Part shown: positions 1-5,968 of the stretch, in pieces | Layout of the letters: each line of letters begins with the position of its first letter | Numbering within the stretch: the stretch's first letter is position 1 | Assembly: GCA_030840185.1 (NCBI GenBank) | Contig: JAUZFY010000006.1 | Span: 1-5,968 of the forward strand | Length of the DNA stretch: 5,968 bases | Direction of reading: 5' to 3' | From: Microbacteriaceae bacterium | Lineage (GTDB): Bacteria; Actinomycetota; Actinomycetes; Actinomycetales; Microbacteriaceae | Notes under the pieces: generated by a model | What the model saw: the letters and a program-made list of their open reading frames with translations, nothing else | What the model was told of the DNA's origin: nothing | The model's database searches: none | Position numbers and translations under genes: made by a program

Positions 1-732
1 AACGTCGCGCCGGGCATCCATCGCCTCGAACACGCCTACGTGAATTGCTACCTCGTCGAGGACGGCACCTCCCTCACCATCGTTGACGCCGCCTTTCCCG
101 CGACCCTGCCGCTCATCAAGCGCGCGATCCGGGCCATTGAACGCTCTACGGCGGACGTGCGCGCCATTGTGCTCACTCACGCCCACTTCGATCACCTTGG
201 ATTCGCCCACCAGGCTCGCGAGGAGTGGGGCGTGCCCGTCTGGGCTCATCCGCTCGAGTCCCACATTGCGGAGCATCCGTACCGCTACGGGCATGAGCGT
301 GCCCGCGCGCTCTACCCGATCCGGCATCCGGCTTCGGTTCCGGTGTTGTTCCGGATGGCCCGCGCCGGGGCGCTGCACGTTCCCGGCATCACCGACCTGA
401 CATTCTTCGAGGCCGGCCAGGTGCTGCCGATCCCCGGCGGGCCGCGGGTAATTTTCACCCCGGGTCACACCTATGGACACAGCGCACTGCACTTCGAGGA
501 CCGGGACGCGCTGGTCTCGGGAGACGCGCTCGTCACCTTCAACCCCTACACCGGAGATTCCGGGCCGCAGATAGTGTCTCGTGCCGCTACCGCCGACAGC
601 ACCGAAGCGCTCGCCTCGCTGGACATTCTCGCGGCAACGGATGCGACTCTTGTGCTTCCGGGGCACGGGGCGTCGTGGCGAACCGGTGTGCGAGCTGCCG
701 CCGACCTGGCCCGGGAGGCCGGCCGTTCCTGA
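1..732 (+). CDS. MBL-fold metallohydrolase (glyoxalase II-like), 5' end outside the window
   Basis: This is the 3' part of a metallo-beta-lactamase-fold hydrolase, probably a cytoplasmic zinc enzyme. Numbering from the in-frame GTG at base 40, the signature HxHxDH is intact (THAHFDH; H47, H49, D51, H52). It is followed by H143 in PGHTYGHS, D162 in SGDA and H209 in PGHG, so the full di-zinc ligand set is present and the enzyme should be active. The frame is open from base 1 and reads NVAPGIHRLEHAYVNCYLVE. This is the usual first beta-strand region of the fold, so the GTG at base 40 is an internal valine and the real start lies to the left. No signal peptide can be judged. The gene converges on the phosphoribosyltransferase gene and shares no operon with it. 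The superfamily is very broad (thioesterases, lactonases, glyoxalase II), so the substrate cannot be assigned. The fold call is firm; the function is open. Confidence 0.9.
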   Translation, partial: NVAPGIHRLEHAYVNCYLVEDGTSLTIVDAAFPATLPLIKRAIRAIERSTADVRAIVLTHAHFDHLGFAHQAREEWGVPVWAHPLESHIAEHPYRYGHERARALYPIRHPASVPVLFRMARAGALHVPGITDLTFFEAGQVLPIPGGPRVIFTPGHTYGHSALHFEDRDALVSGDALVTFNPYTGDSGPQIVSRAATADSTEALASLDILAATDATLVLPGHGASWRTGVRAAADLAREAGRS

Positions 733-821
733 GTTGTTCGGAGCCAGGAGATGGGCTGCCCGGCACCTCTGCTGACTGCGACCTCGGTGACCAGGACGCC
801 CACTGTCCGGTAGGTTCGCCA

Positions 822-872
822 GGGGACGACTTCGGCTGCCCCTGCGCGCCGGGAGGATGTCGTTTCGTCCCC
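822..872. other. Weak inverted repeat in the convergent intergenic gap
   Basis: GGGGACGA at 822-829 is exactly complementary to TCGTCCCC at 865-872, with a 35-base spacer. It lies between the convergent ends of the metallohydrolase (stop at 732) and the phosphoribosyltransferase (stop at 877-879), where a two-way terminator would sit. There is no T-tract on either side and the loop is long. In GC-rich DNA an 8-bp match in a 144-bp gap can easily arise by chance. The rest of the gap shows nothing recognisable. Confidence 0.2.
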
Positions 873-876
873 TGAG

Positions 877-1575
877 TCAGACCCCCGGCGACTCCGATCC
901 CGGACGCTCCGTCTCCGATTCCGACAGCCGCGGTCCCCGGTCAAGGCAGGCGACCACTTCCTCGTCGGTCGTCTGGCTGAAGTCGGCGTACCACTGACCG
1001 ACCGCCCAGAAGTTGCTCGGGGTGGCGACCGCGACGAATGTGTCCGCCTCGCCGGCGAGAGTCCTCTCCCAGTCCGGCGGAGCGACCGGCATCGCGAGCA
1101 CGATTTCGGATGCCCCAAGTTGACGCACTGCCCGGCACGCCGCGCGGGCGGTGGCGCCGGTGGCCACACCGTCATCGACCACAATCGCGACTCGTCCGGT
1201 GAGGTCGAGGCGTTCCCGTCCGGCGCGGTAGCTGCGCAACCGCCGAGCGAGTTCCACCCGCTCCCGCGCCTCGACCTCGGCGAGTTCGGCCTCTCCGAGT
1301 CCTACTGAGCGCGCGGCGGCTGTGTCTACGATCCGCACTCCCTCTTCGCCGATTGCGCCGACGGCATATTCCGGATGGCGCGGGCTGCCGAGTTTGCGGA
1401 TACCCACCACGTCGAGTGGAGCGCCGAGGGCATCGGCGACCGGCCGGGCGACCGGCACCCCACCGCGAGGCAGCGCGAGAACTATCGTGTTGGGCGTCGC
1501 GGCAAAGCCGTCGAGTGCGGCGGCGAGCCGTCGACCGGCATCCGCACGGTTCCTAAAGATCGCGCCCCAGGGCAT
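877..1575 (-). CDS. Predicted phosphoribosyltransferase (type I PRTase fold, COG1926-like)
   Basis: A 232-residue cytoplasmic protein of the type I phosphoribosyltransferase fold. The PRPP-binding signature is clear at about residues 131-142 (IVVDDGVATGAT), with the paired acidic residues D134 and D135 and the phosphate-binding ATGAT loop. An N-terminal loop LPRGGVPVA (35-43) and a C-terminal stretch FWAVGQWYADFSQTTDEEV (189-207) resemble the stand-alone predicted PRTases grouped in COG1926. The start MPWGAIFRNRADAGRRLA fits that family's short N-terminus, and GAGG (CCTC at 1580-1583 on the plus strand) lies 4 nt upstream. It begins 31 bp after the phosphoketolase stop on the same strand, so the two are probably co-transcribed. 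Such proteins transfer a ribose-phosphate from PRPP or have drifted from that role; the acceptor here is unknown. Some relatives in other actinobacteria are stress- or dormancy-induced (recalled, not checked). The last ~20 residues (SESETERPGSESPGV) look disordered. Confidence 0.88.
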   Translation of the reverse strand: MPWGAIFRNRADAGRRLAAALDGFAATPNTIVLALPRGGVPVARPVADALGAPLDVVGIRKLGSPRHPEYAVGAIGEEGVRIVDTAAARSVGLGEAELAEVEARERVELARRLRSYRAGRERLDLTGRVAIVVDDGVATGATARAACRAVRQLGASEIVLAMPVAPPDWERTLAGEADTFVAVATPSNFWAVGQWYADFSQTTDEEVVACLDRGPRLSESETERPGSESPGV

Positions 1576-1579
1576 CGCG

Positions 1580-1583
1580 CCTC
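1580..1583 (-). promoter_or_regulatory. Ribosome binding site of the phosphoribosyltransferase gene
   Basis: GAGG on the minus strand lies 4 nt before the ATG at 1575-1573, inside the 31-bp gap after the phosphoketolase stop. No promoter or terminator is visible in that gap. This supports translation from a shared transcript and the chosen start. Confidence 0.5.
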
Positions 1584-1606
1584 ACTCTTTCGGCCCGGCT
1601 CCCCGG

Positions 1607-4093
1607 CTAGGCGTTGTCTCCGCCGGTGTCGCCGCCGCTTGGCGTGTTCTCATCTGCGCTGTCCTGGGCGAGGCCGACCGTGGCCGGACCCCACTTCCAG
1701 TCGGCCACCTCCGGGATGTCCTCGCCGTGCAGCCGTGTATATGCCCGCGCTCGCATCCTGGCGTCCTGCATATCCTGGCGCAGCCCGGCGGCGTGCGGGG
1801 CGAGGCCGGGAGTGCGGTCGATGACATCCATCACAAGGCGGTAGCGGTCGAGACGGTTGAGCATGACCATGTCGAACGGTGTCGTGGTCGTTCCCTCCTC
1901 GATGAAGCCGCGAACGTGAAGGTTCTCGTTCGCCGCCCGGCGATAGGTGAGGCGATGGATGAGCGCCGGGTAGCCGTGGTAGGCGAAGATCACCGGACGG
2001 TTGGTCGTGAAAATCGCGTCGAACTCGTCGCTCGGCAGGCCGTGGGGGTGCTCGGAGTTGTCCTGTAGCCGCATCAGGTCGATGACGTTCACCACCCGCA
2101 CCTTCAGCTCGGGCAGCCGCTCGCGCAGGATGGCCGCCGCGGCCATCACCTCGAGGGTCGGTACGTCCCCGGCGCAACCGAGCACCACATCCGGTTCCTC
2201 ACCGGACACCTCGGTGCCAGCCCAGCCCCAGATTCCGAGTCCCCGGGTGCAGTGCGCGACCGCGTCATCCATCGAGAGCCACTGCGGCGCCGACTGCTTG
2301 CCGGCGACCACGACGTTCACGTAGTTGACCGAGCGCAAGCAGTGGTCGTAAGTGGAGAGCAGCGTGTTGGCATCGACCGGCAGGTACACCCGCACGATGT
2401 CGGCCTTTTTGTTCACGACGTGGTCGATGAAGCCCGGATCCTGGTGGCTGAATCCGTTGTGGTCCTGCCGCCACACGTGACTGGAGAGCAGATAGTTGAG
2501 CGAGGAGATGGGGCGCCGCCACTCAAGCTTCTTGGCCTCCTGCAGCCACTTCGCGTGCTGGTTGAACATCGAGTCGACGATGTGGATGAACGCCTCGTAA
2601 CAGTTGAATAGCCCGTGGCGCCCGGTGAGAAGGTAGCCCTCGAGCCATCCCTCGCACTGGTGTTCGCTCAGCACTTCCATCACCCGACCGGCGCGGGCGA
2701 GATGCTCGTCCACCGGAAGAATCTCGCTGTTCCACTGCTTGCTCGTCGCCTCGTAGACATCCTGCAGCCGGTTGGACGCGGTCTCATCCGGTCCGAAGAT
2801 ACGGAAGTTGTCGGGATTGCTTCGGATGACCCCCGCCAACCAGCCACCGAGAATCTTCGTCGCCTCGACCGAAGTACCGCCGGGCGTGTCAACCGTGACC
2901 GCAAAGTCGCGGAAGTCGGGCAGCTCGAGCTCACGTCGAAGCAGGCCGCCGTTCGCGAACGGGGTGGCGCTCATTCGAAGCTCACCCTCGGGCGCCAGCG
3001 CCGTGATGAAGTCACGCGGAGCTCCCGCGTCGTCGAAGAGTTCCTCCGGGCGATACGACAGCATCCAGTTCTCGAGCAGTCTCGTGTGCGCCTCGGTGTC
3101 GCGAGCATTCGCGAGCGGAACCTGGTGTGCCCGCCAGGTGCCCTCGACCGGCAGTCCGTCGATCTCCTTCGGGCAGGTCCAGCCCTTCGGCGTTCGCATG
3201 ATGATCATCGGCCACAGTGGGGTGCCCTCGAGCGTGCCATCCGCCGCCGCTTGCTTGATCCGGGCGATCTCGTTGAGCACCTCGTCGAGGGTTTCCGCCA
3301 TTCGCTCGTGAACCCGCAGCGGATCCTCGCCGTCGAAGCCGCCGGACACGAGATAGGGCTTGTGTCCATACCCGCGCATGAGGTCGAGGAGTTGCTCCTC
3401 GGGGATGCGAGCGAGAATCGTGGGGTTGGCGATCTTGTACCCGTTGAGGTGCAGGATCGGCAGCACCACCCCGTCCTGAAGGGGGTCGATGAACTTGTTG
3501 GAGTGCCAGCTGGTGGCCAACGGACCGGTCTCAGCCTCGCCGTCGCCGATGACGCACGCGACGAGCAGATTCGGGTTGTCGAACGCCGCACCGTAGGCGT
3601 GCGAGAGCGAGTAGCCGAGCTCACCGCCCTCGTTGATCGAGCCAGGGACGTTGGGAGCCGCGTGACTGGGGATTCCGCCGGGGAAGGAGAACTGGCGGAA
3701 CAGTCGCCGCATGCCGACGGAGTCGCGGCGGATGGGGGAGTTCAGCTCGGAATAGGTGCCGTCGAGGTAGCTATTCGCCACCATCCCGGGGCCGCCGTGA
3801 CCGGGTCCGGCTATGAAGAGGGTGCTCTGATCACGCTGACGGATCATCCGGTTGAGGTGCGCGTAAACGAAATTCAGGCCAGGCGTGGTTCCCCAGTGGC
3901 CAAGCAGTCGCGGCTTGATGTCGTCGCGGCCGAGGGGCTCTCGAATCAGCGGATTGTCGAGCAGATAGATCTGACCGATCGACAGGTAGTTGGCTGCCCG
4001 CCACCAGGCGTCAACCCGGGCAAGTTCGTCTCCCTCGAGACGCTCGGTCTCGTGTCGCAGCCATCCAGTTGTCGAAATGGTCATCTCGGTCAT
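1607..4093 (-). CDS. xfp: Phosphoketolase (xylulose-5-phosphate/fructose-6-phosphate)
   Basis: An 828-residue thiamine-diphosphate enzyme. The family cleaves xylulose-5-P (or fructose-6-P) with phosphate to acetyl-P plus glyceraldehyde-3-P (or erythrose-4-P) in the cytoplasm. An N-terminal cofactor domain (~20-390) carries GHWGTTPG (H66), GPGHGGPG (H99), PSHA (H144), the ThDP/Mg2+ motif GDGEAETGP (183-191) and RAHQVP (H323). The middle domain (~390-600) holds GPDETASNR (434-442), with E437 the likely cofactor-activating glutamate and S440/R442 likely phosphate contacts, then [14 protein letters not shown] and SHQDPGF. A C-terminal domain follows (~610-805). All key residues seem present, so it should be active; X5P versus F6P preference cannot be read. 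The family's usual end, EVADWKW, is followed by an extra Asp/Gly/Thr-rich tail of ~26 residues. GGAG lies 5 nt before the ATG at 4093; a second ATG (4084) is possible. It leads the minus-strand operon. No acetate kinase or phosphotransacetylase gene is in the window. Confidence 0.97.
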   Translation of the reverse strand: MTEMTISTTGWLRHETERLEGDELARVDAWWRAANYLSIGQIYLLDNPLIREPLGRDDIKPRLLGHWGTTPGLNFVYAHLNRMIRQRDQSTLFIAGPGHGGPGMVANSYLDGTYSELNSPIRRDSVGMRRLFRQFSFPGGIPSHAAPNVPGSINEGGELGYSLSHAYGAAFDNPNLLVACVIGDGEAETGPLATSWHSNKFIDPLQDGVVLPILHLNGYKIANPTILARIPEEQLLDLMRGYGHKPYLVSGGFDGEDPLRVHERMAETLDEVLNEIARIKQAAADGTLEGTPLWPMIIMRTPKGWTCPKEIDGLPVEGTWRAHQVPLANARDTEAHTRLLENWMLSYRPEELFDDAGAPRDFITALAPEGELRMSATPFANGGLLRRELELPDFRDFAVTVDTPGGTSVEATKILGGWLAGVIRSNPDNFRIFGPDETASNRLQDVYEATSKQWNSEILPVDEHLARAGRVMEVLSEHQCEGWLEGYLLTGRHGLFNCYEAFIHIVDSMFNQHAKWLQEAKKLEWRRPISSLNYLLSSHVWRQDHNGFSHQDPGFIDHVVNKKADIVRVYLPVDANTLLSTYDHCLRSVNYVNVVVAGKQSAPQWLSMDDAVAHCTRGLGIWGWAGTEVSGEEPDVVLGCAGDVPTLEVMAAAAILRERLPELKVRVVNVIDLMRLQDNSEHPHGLPSDEFDAIFTTNRPVIFAYHGYPALIHRLTYRRAANENLHVRGFIEEGTTTTPFDMVMLNRLDRYRLVMDVIDRTPGLAPHAAGLRQDMQDARMRARAYTRLHGEDIPEVADWKWGPATVGLAQDSADENTPSGGDTGGDNA

Positions 4094-4096
4094 CAG

Positions 4097-4102
4097 CTCT
4101 CC
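4097..4102 (-). promoter_or_regulatory. Ribosome binding site of the phosphoketolase gene
   Basis: GGAGAG on the minus strand. Its GGAG core is 5 nt from the ATG at 4093-4091 and 14 nt from the alternative ATG at 4084-4082. The spacing favours the first start, which gives 828 residues. Confidence 0.5.
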
Positions 4103-4107
4103 GGTTC

Positions 4108-4140
4108 TTTGCGCGTACCTTTCGGCACCCTACGCGCGAA
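4108..4140. promoter_or_regulatory. Imperfect palindrome in the phosphoketolase leader/promoter
   Basis: GCGCGTA (4111-4117) and TACGCGC (4131-4137) are exact inverted copies around a 13-base centre. Three more outer positions extend it to 9 of 10 matches (TTTGCGCGTA against TACGCGCGAA), the odd position being a T/G wobble. It overlaps the candidate phosphoketolase -10 box and lies just upstream of its ribosome binding site. It could be a repressor operator or, if transcription starts further up, a hairpin in the leader RNA. A 7-bp match alone could be chance in this GC-rich gap. Confidence 0.3.
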
Positions 4141-4156
4141 CCCTGCGGACGAACAA
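4127..4156 (-). promoter_or_regulatory. Candidate promoter for the phosphoketolase-PRTase operon
   Basis: Read on the minus strand, TTGTTC (4156-4151) and TAGGGT (4132-4127) are separated by 18 bp. Each matches three of six positions of a housekeeping sigma consensus, so this is weak. The position is sensible: about 34 bp from the phosphoketolase start and overlapping the palindrome. Confidence 0.22.
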
Positions 4157-4180
4157 GGGAGGCGTACGGACTGGAGGCCC

Positions 4181-4209
4181 CGGACAACTCGGCCCACGGC
4201 GAATATGGT
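4181..4209 (+). promoter_or_regulatory. Candidate promoter for the Na+/H+ antiporter gene
   Basis: CGGACA (4181-4186) and TATGGT (4204-4209) are spaced by 17 bp, each matching four of six consensus positions (GACA; TAT..T). Transcription would begin near 4216, about 16 nt before the ribosome binding site. A start there would lie before the alternative TTG at 4221 by only a few bases, again favouring the ATG at 4242. Confidence 0.32.
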
Positions 4210-4231
4210 GAAGATGGGAATTGGAGCAATC

Positions 4232-4237
4232 GGAGGG
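4232..4237 (+). promoter_or_regulatory. Ribosome binding site that decides the antiporter start
   Basis: GGAGGG lies 4 nt before the ATG at 4242. The frame also has a TTG at 4221, but that codon lacks a good upstream site, and this GGAGGG would fall inside its coding region. The ATG at 4242 is therefore preferred, giving 528 rather than 535 residues. Confidence 0.6.
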
Positions 4238-4241
4238 ACTC

Positions 4242-5828
4242 ATGGACGGCCTCATCCTCGTGGTGGCACTCGGTGCGGCCATCATCGTCGGCGGTACCAT
4301 CGCCTCGCGGTTGCGCATCCCGCCCCCGCTCGTGTTGCTCATCCTCGGCGCCGGGCTCGGTTTCGTGCCGTTCTTCGGCCATGCCACCCTGCCTCCGGAA
4401 TTGGTGCTGCTTCTCTTCCTCCCGGCGTTGCTTTATTGGGAATCGATCAACACGTCGCTGCGGGAGATTCGCAACAACCTGCGCGTGATACTCCTGCTCG
4501 CCGTCGGCCTGGTCTTCGCTACGACCGCCGTCATCGCCGTCATTGGGCACGCGTTCGGGCTCACCTGGCCGGTGGCGATTGCCCTCGGAGCCATCCTCGC
4601 TCCGACGGATGCCACGGCAGTTGCGGCGGTGGTTGGCCGGCTCCCGAGACGCGCCGGAACAATTCTGCGAGCGGAGAGTCTGGTAAACGACGGTACGGCG
4701 CTCGTGCTCTACGCGAGCGCTGTCACCGCCGCGGTCGCCGGCAAGCCGGTCGTGCTCGGCGATACCGTTTTGCGGTTCCTCGCGTCTTACGGGGTCGGAA
4801 TTCTCATCGGCGCGCTGGCCGGATTCATCGTCGTCGGCATCCGGAAGTTTCTCAAGGAACGGCTTCTCGCCAACACCCTGAGCGTGCTCACCCCGTTTCT
4901 GGCGTACCTGCCCGCCGAGTCGCTTGGGGTCTCCGGCGTGGTCGCGGTCGTGACCTGCGGGCTGGTGTTGAGCCAACGTGGTCCGCAGCTGATCACGGCG
5001 AGTATGCGATCGCAGTCGTTTGGTTTTTGGCAACTCACCACGTTCATTCTCAACGGATCGTTGTTCGTGCTCATCGGACTCGAATTGCACCGGGTCGTCC
5101 AGAGCATTGGCGACACGTGGTCACGCGTGCTCGCCCTAGGCGTTGCCGCGACCGTCGCGGTCATCGTGACCCGGCTCGCCTGGAGCAATGGCACAACCTA
5201 CCTGATCCGCGCCATCGACCGACGCCCGAAGCAGCGCGCGCGACGCTCGGGATTTCGGCAACGCTTTCCCATCGCTTGGGCCGGATTTCGCGGTGCGGTC
5301 TCCCTCGCAGCAGCGCTGGCGCTTCCGACCAACACCGCCTCCGGTGCCCCGCTTCCCGGTCGAAGCGTCGTGATCGCCGTCACCTTCGTCGTCATCCTTC
5401 TCACGCTCATCGTGCTTGGCCTCACGCTGCCGGCGGTAGTGCGGTGGTCGCGACTGAGCGTCGATCCAGCCGAACTCGACGAGGAGTTGCTCGCCGAGCA
5501 GGTGGTACTCAATGCCGCACTGGAGGCGCTGCCAGGGGTGGCATCCTCCCTTTCGGCACCCGACGAGGCGCGTGACGCAGTGCGGCGCGACTATGAGGAG
5601 CGGCTGGGCCGTATCCATCGGGAGGAGGGGGATCCGTCGCTCGCGCACGTCGACGAGGCGGTGACCGACCTCGAGGCCGCCCTTCGGCTCGGGTTGCTGC
5701 CGGCCAAACGGTCGGCGCTGGTGCAGCTCCGGGATACCCGCCGCATCGACGACATAGTGCATCGGCGCGTGCTCGGCCGCATCGACCTCGAGGAGCTGCG
5801 GCTCTCGGATGCCCCTGGGGAGGACTGA
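4242..5828 (+). CDS. Na+/H+ antiporter, CPA1 (NhaP/NHE-like) family
   Basis: A 528-residue inner-membrane cation/proton antiporter. About 12 hydrophobic segments span residues 2-400. The family core is evident: LGAILAPTDATAVAAVV (116-131; D123 in PTDAT), ESLVNDGTALVLY (145-157; N149-D150, the ion-binding Asn-Asp pair typical of CPA1), NGSLFVLIGLEL in a later helix, and GFRGAVSLAAALALP (348-362) with the conserved arginine. Together these mark electroneutral Na+(K+)/H+ exchangers of the bacterial NhaP type. Residues ~401-528 form a charged, mostly helical cytoplasmic tail (PAELDEELLAEQVVLNAALE onward), as usual for the ~525-residue bacterial form, and may sense pH or partners. It is divergently transcribed from the phosphoketolase across a 148-bp gap and stands alone before a repeat cluster. 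Expected roles are sodium export and pH homeostasis; ion preference cannot be read. No frameshift or missing motif was seen. Confidence 0.94.
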   Translation: MDGLILVVALGAAIIVGGTIASRLRIPPPLVLLILGAGLGFVPFFGHATLPPELVLLLFLPALLYWESINTSLREIRNNLRVILLLAVGLVFATTAVIAVIGHAFGLTWPVAIALGAILAPTDATAVAAVVGRLPRRAGTILRAESLVNDGTALVLYASAVTAAVAGKPVVLGDTVLRFLASYGVGILIGALAGFIVVGIRKFLKERLLANTLSVLTPFLAYLPAESLGVSGVVAVVTCGLVLSQRGPQLITASMRSQSFGFWQLTTFILNGSLFVLIGLELHRVVQSIGDTWSRVLALGVAATVAVIVTRLAWSNGTTYLIRAIDRRPKQRARRSGFRQRFPIAWAGFRGAVSLAAALALPTNTASGAPLPGRSVVIAVTFVVILLTLIVLGLTLPAVVRWSRLSVDPAELDEELLAEQVVLNAALEALPGVASSLSAPDEARDAVRRDYEERLGRIHREEGDPSLAHVDEAVTDLEAALRLGLLPAKRSALVQLRDTRRIDDIVHRRVLGRIDLEELRLSDAPGED

Positions 5829-5843
5829 GTTTCCGGTTCGGCA

Positions 5844-5888
5844 GGTCTCGATACGGTCGCTGCGCGACCTACTCGACCCCCGGGGGCC
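5844..5888. repeat. Intergenic repeat, copy 1
   Basis: A ~45-bp unit beginning GGTCTCGATACGG and ending with CCCCCGGGGG plus CC. Its first 36 bases match copy 3 at 35 positions (T at 5857 against C). Inside is a perfect 6-bp hairpin, GGTCGC (5855-5860), loop TGC, GCGACC (5864-5869), and the core has GGTC/GACC ends. It starts 15 bp after the antiporter stop, so it could also act as a transcript-end hairpin, although no T-tract follows. From memory it resembles the dispersed GGTCTCGATACG... repeats of Microbacteriaceae. Confidence 0.8.
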
Positions 5889-5889
5889 T

Positions 5890-5908
5890 GGTCTCGACCC
5901 GCGGGGCT
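5890..5908. repeat. Intergenic repeat, internally deleted copy 2
   Basis: A short unit, GGTCTCGACCCGCGGGGC and one more base, between the two full copies. It equals copy 3 with the 25 bp between its two CTCGA pentamers removed, except for one final T/C difference. That is what deletion between the short direct repeats would give. Confidence 0.65.
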
Positions 5909-5909
5909 G

Positions 5910-5953
5910 GGTCTCGATACGGCCGCTGCGCGACCTACTCGACCCGCGGGGCC
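5910..5953. repeat. Intergenic repeat, copy 3
   Basis: A ~44-bp unit in the same orientation as copy 1, differing at one of the first 36 bases and ending CCCGCGGGGCC instead of CCCCCGGGGGCC. The inner hairpin has one mismatch (GGCCGC against GCGACC). The CTCGA pentamers at 5913-5917 and 5938-5942 are the presumed deletion endpoints for copy 2. The remaining 15 bases to the window edge hold nothing recognisable; the array may continue beyond. Confidence 0.78.
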
Positions 5954-5968
5954 GGCTAGGGTGCGCCC

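Noticed and set aside
40..42. GTG at base 40 as the start of the metallohydrolase
   Set aside because: The upstream codons to base 1 are open and read like the family's N-terminal strand, and no ribosome binding site precedes it. The gene is better treated as cut by the window edge.
546..1184. A 212-residue minus-strand open frame spanning the convergent gap
   Set aside because: It overlaps both the metallohydrolase and the phosphoribosyltransferase in the wrong frames. It is Arg/Ser-rich with no motif, and the part inside the gap (733-876) resembles no family I know.
4221..4223. TTG as the antiporter start
   Set aside because: The strong GGAGGG at 4232-4237 is correctly spaced for the ATG at 4242, while the TTG has no comparable site.
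4011..5090. A 359-residue minus-strand open frame opposite the antiporter
   Set aside because: Its very hydrophilic, low-complexity composition is what the complement of membrane-segment codons gives. It has no domain and overlaps the phosphoketolase start.
2615..5575. A 986-residue open frame on the plus strand, antisense to the phosphoketolase and then out of frame with the antiporter
   Set aside because: It crosses two well-supported genes in other frames. The translation is Arg-rich with no recognisable domain and changes character at 4094. Long stop-free antisense frames are expected in GC-rich genomes.
5829..5968. CRISPR array at the right edge
   Set aside because: There are only two full units and one shortened unit, with no regular unique spacers and no cas genes. 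The palindromic units and their position fit intergenic repeats instead.

Overview
The window is a GC-rich, gene-dense stretch of bacterial chromosome. It most likely comes from a high-GC actinobacterium. The high GC, the GTG/TTG-tolerant starts, an actinobacterial-looking phosphoketolase followed by a small phosphoribosyltransferase, and a dispersed-type repeat at the right edge beginning GGTCTCGATACGG all point that way. From memory, that repeat resembles ones scattered between genes in Microbacteriaceae (Leifsonia, Microbacterium and relatives). No mobile element, phage, CRISPR array, tRNA or rRNA is visible.

Layout. Bases 1-732 (+) are the 3' part of an MBL-fold metallohydrolase gene; its frame is open to the left edge, so the true start lies outside. 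A 144-bp convergent gap follows, with only a weak inverted repeat. Bases 877-1575 (-) encode a stand-alone phosphoribosyltransferase. Bases 1607-4093 (-) encode an 828-residue phosphoketolase. The two minus-strand genes are 31 bp apart and probably form one operon, phosphoketolase first. A 148-bp divergent control region (4094-4241) separates the phosphoketolase from a CPA1-type Na+/H+ antiporter at 4242-5828 (+). The last 140 bp hold two near-identical ~45-bp repeats flanking a shortened third copy.

How the genes might work together. Phosphoketolase splits xylulose-5-phosphate or fructose-6-phosphate with phosphate to acetyl-phosphate, a route to acetate and ATP. The antiporter exchanges Na+ (or K+) for H+ and would help pH and ion homeostasis. 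A shared divergent promoter region makes joint control under acid or energy stress conceivable, but the sequence does not prove it. The phosphoribosyltransferase substrate cannot be read from sequence.

I see no clearly new biological system. The points most worth a second look are the internally deleted repeat copy at the right edge, the phosphoketolase-phosphoribosyltransferase linkage, and an imperfect palindrome overlapping the candidate phosphoketolase promoter.
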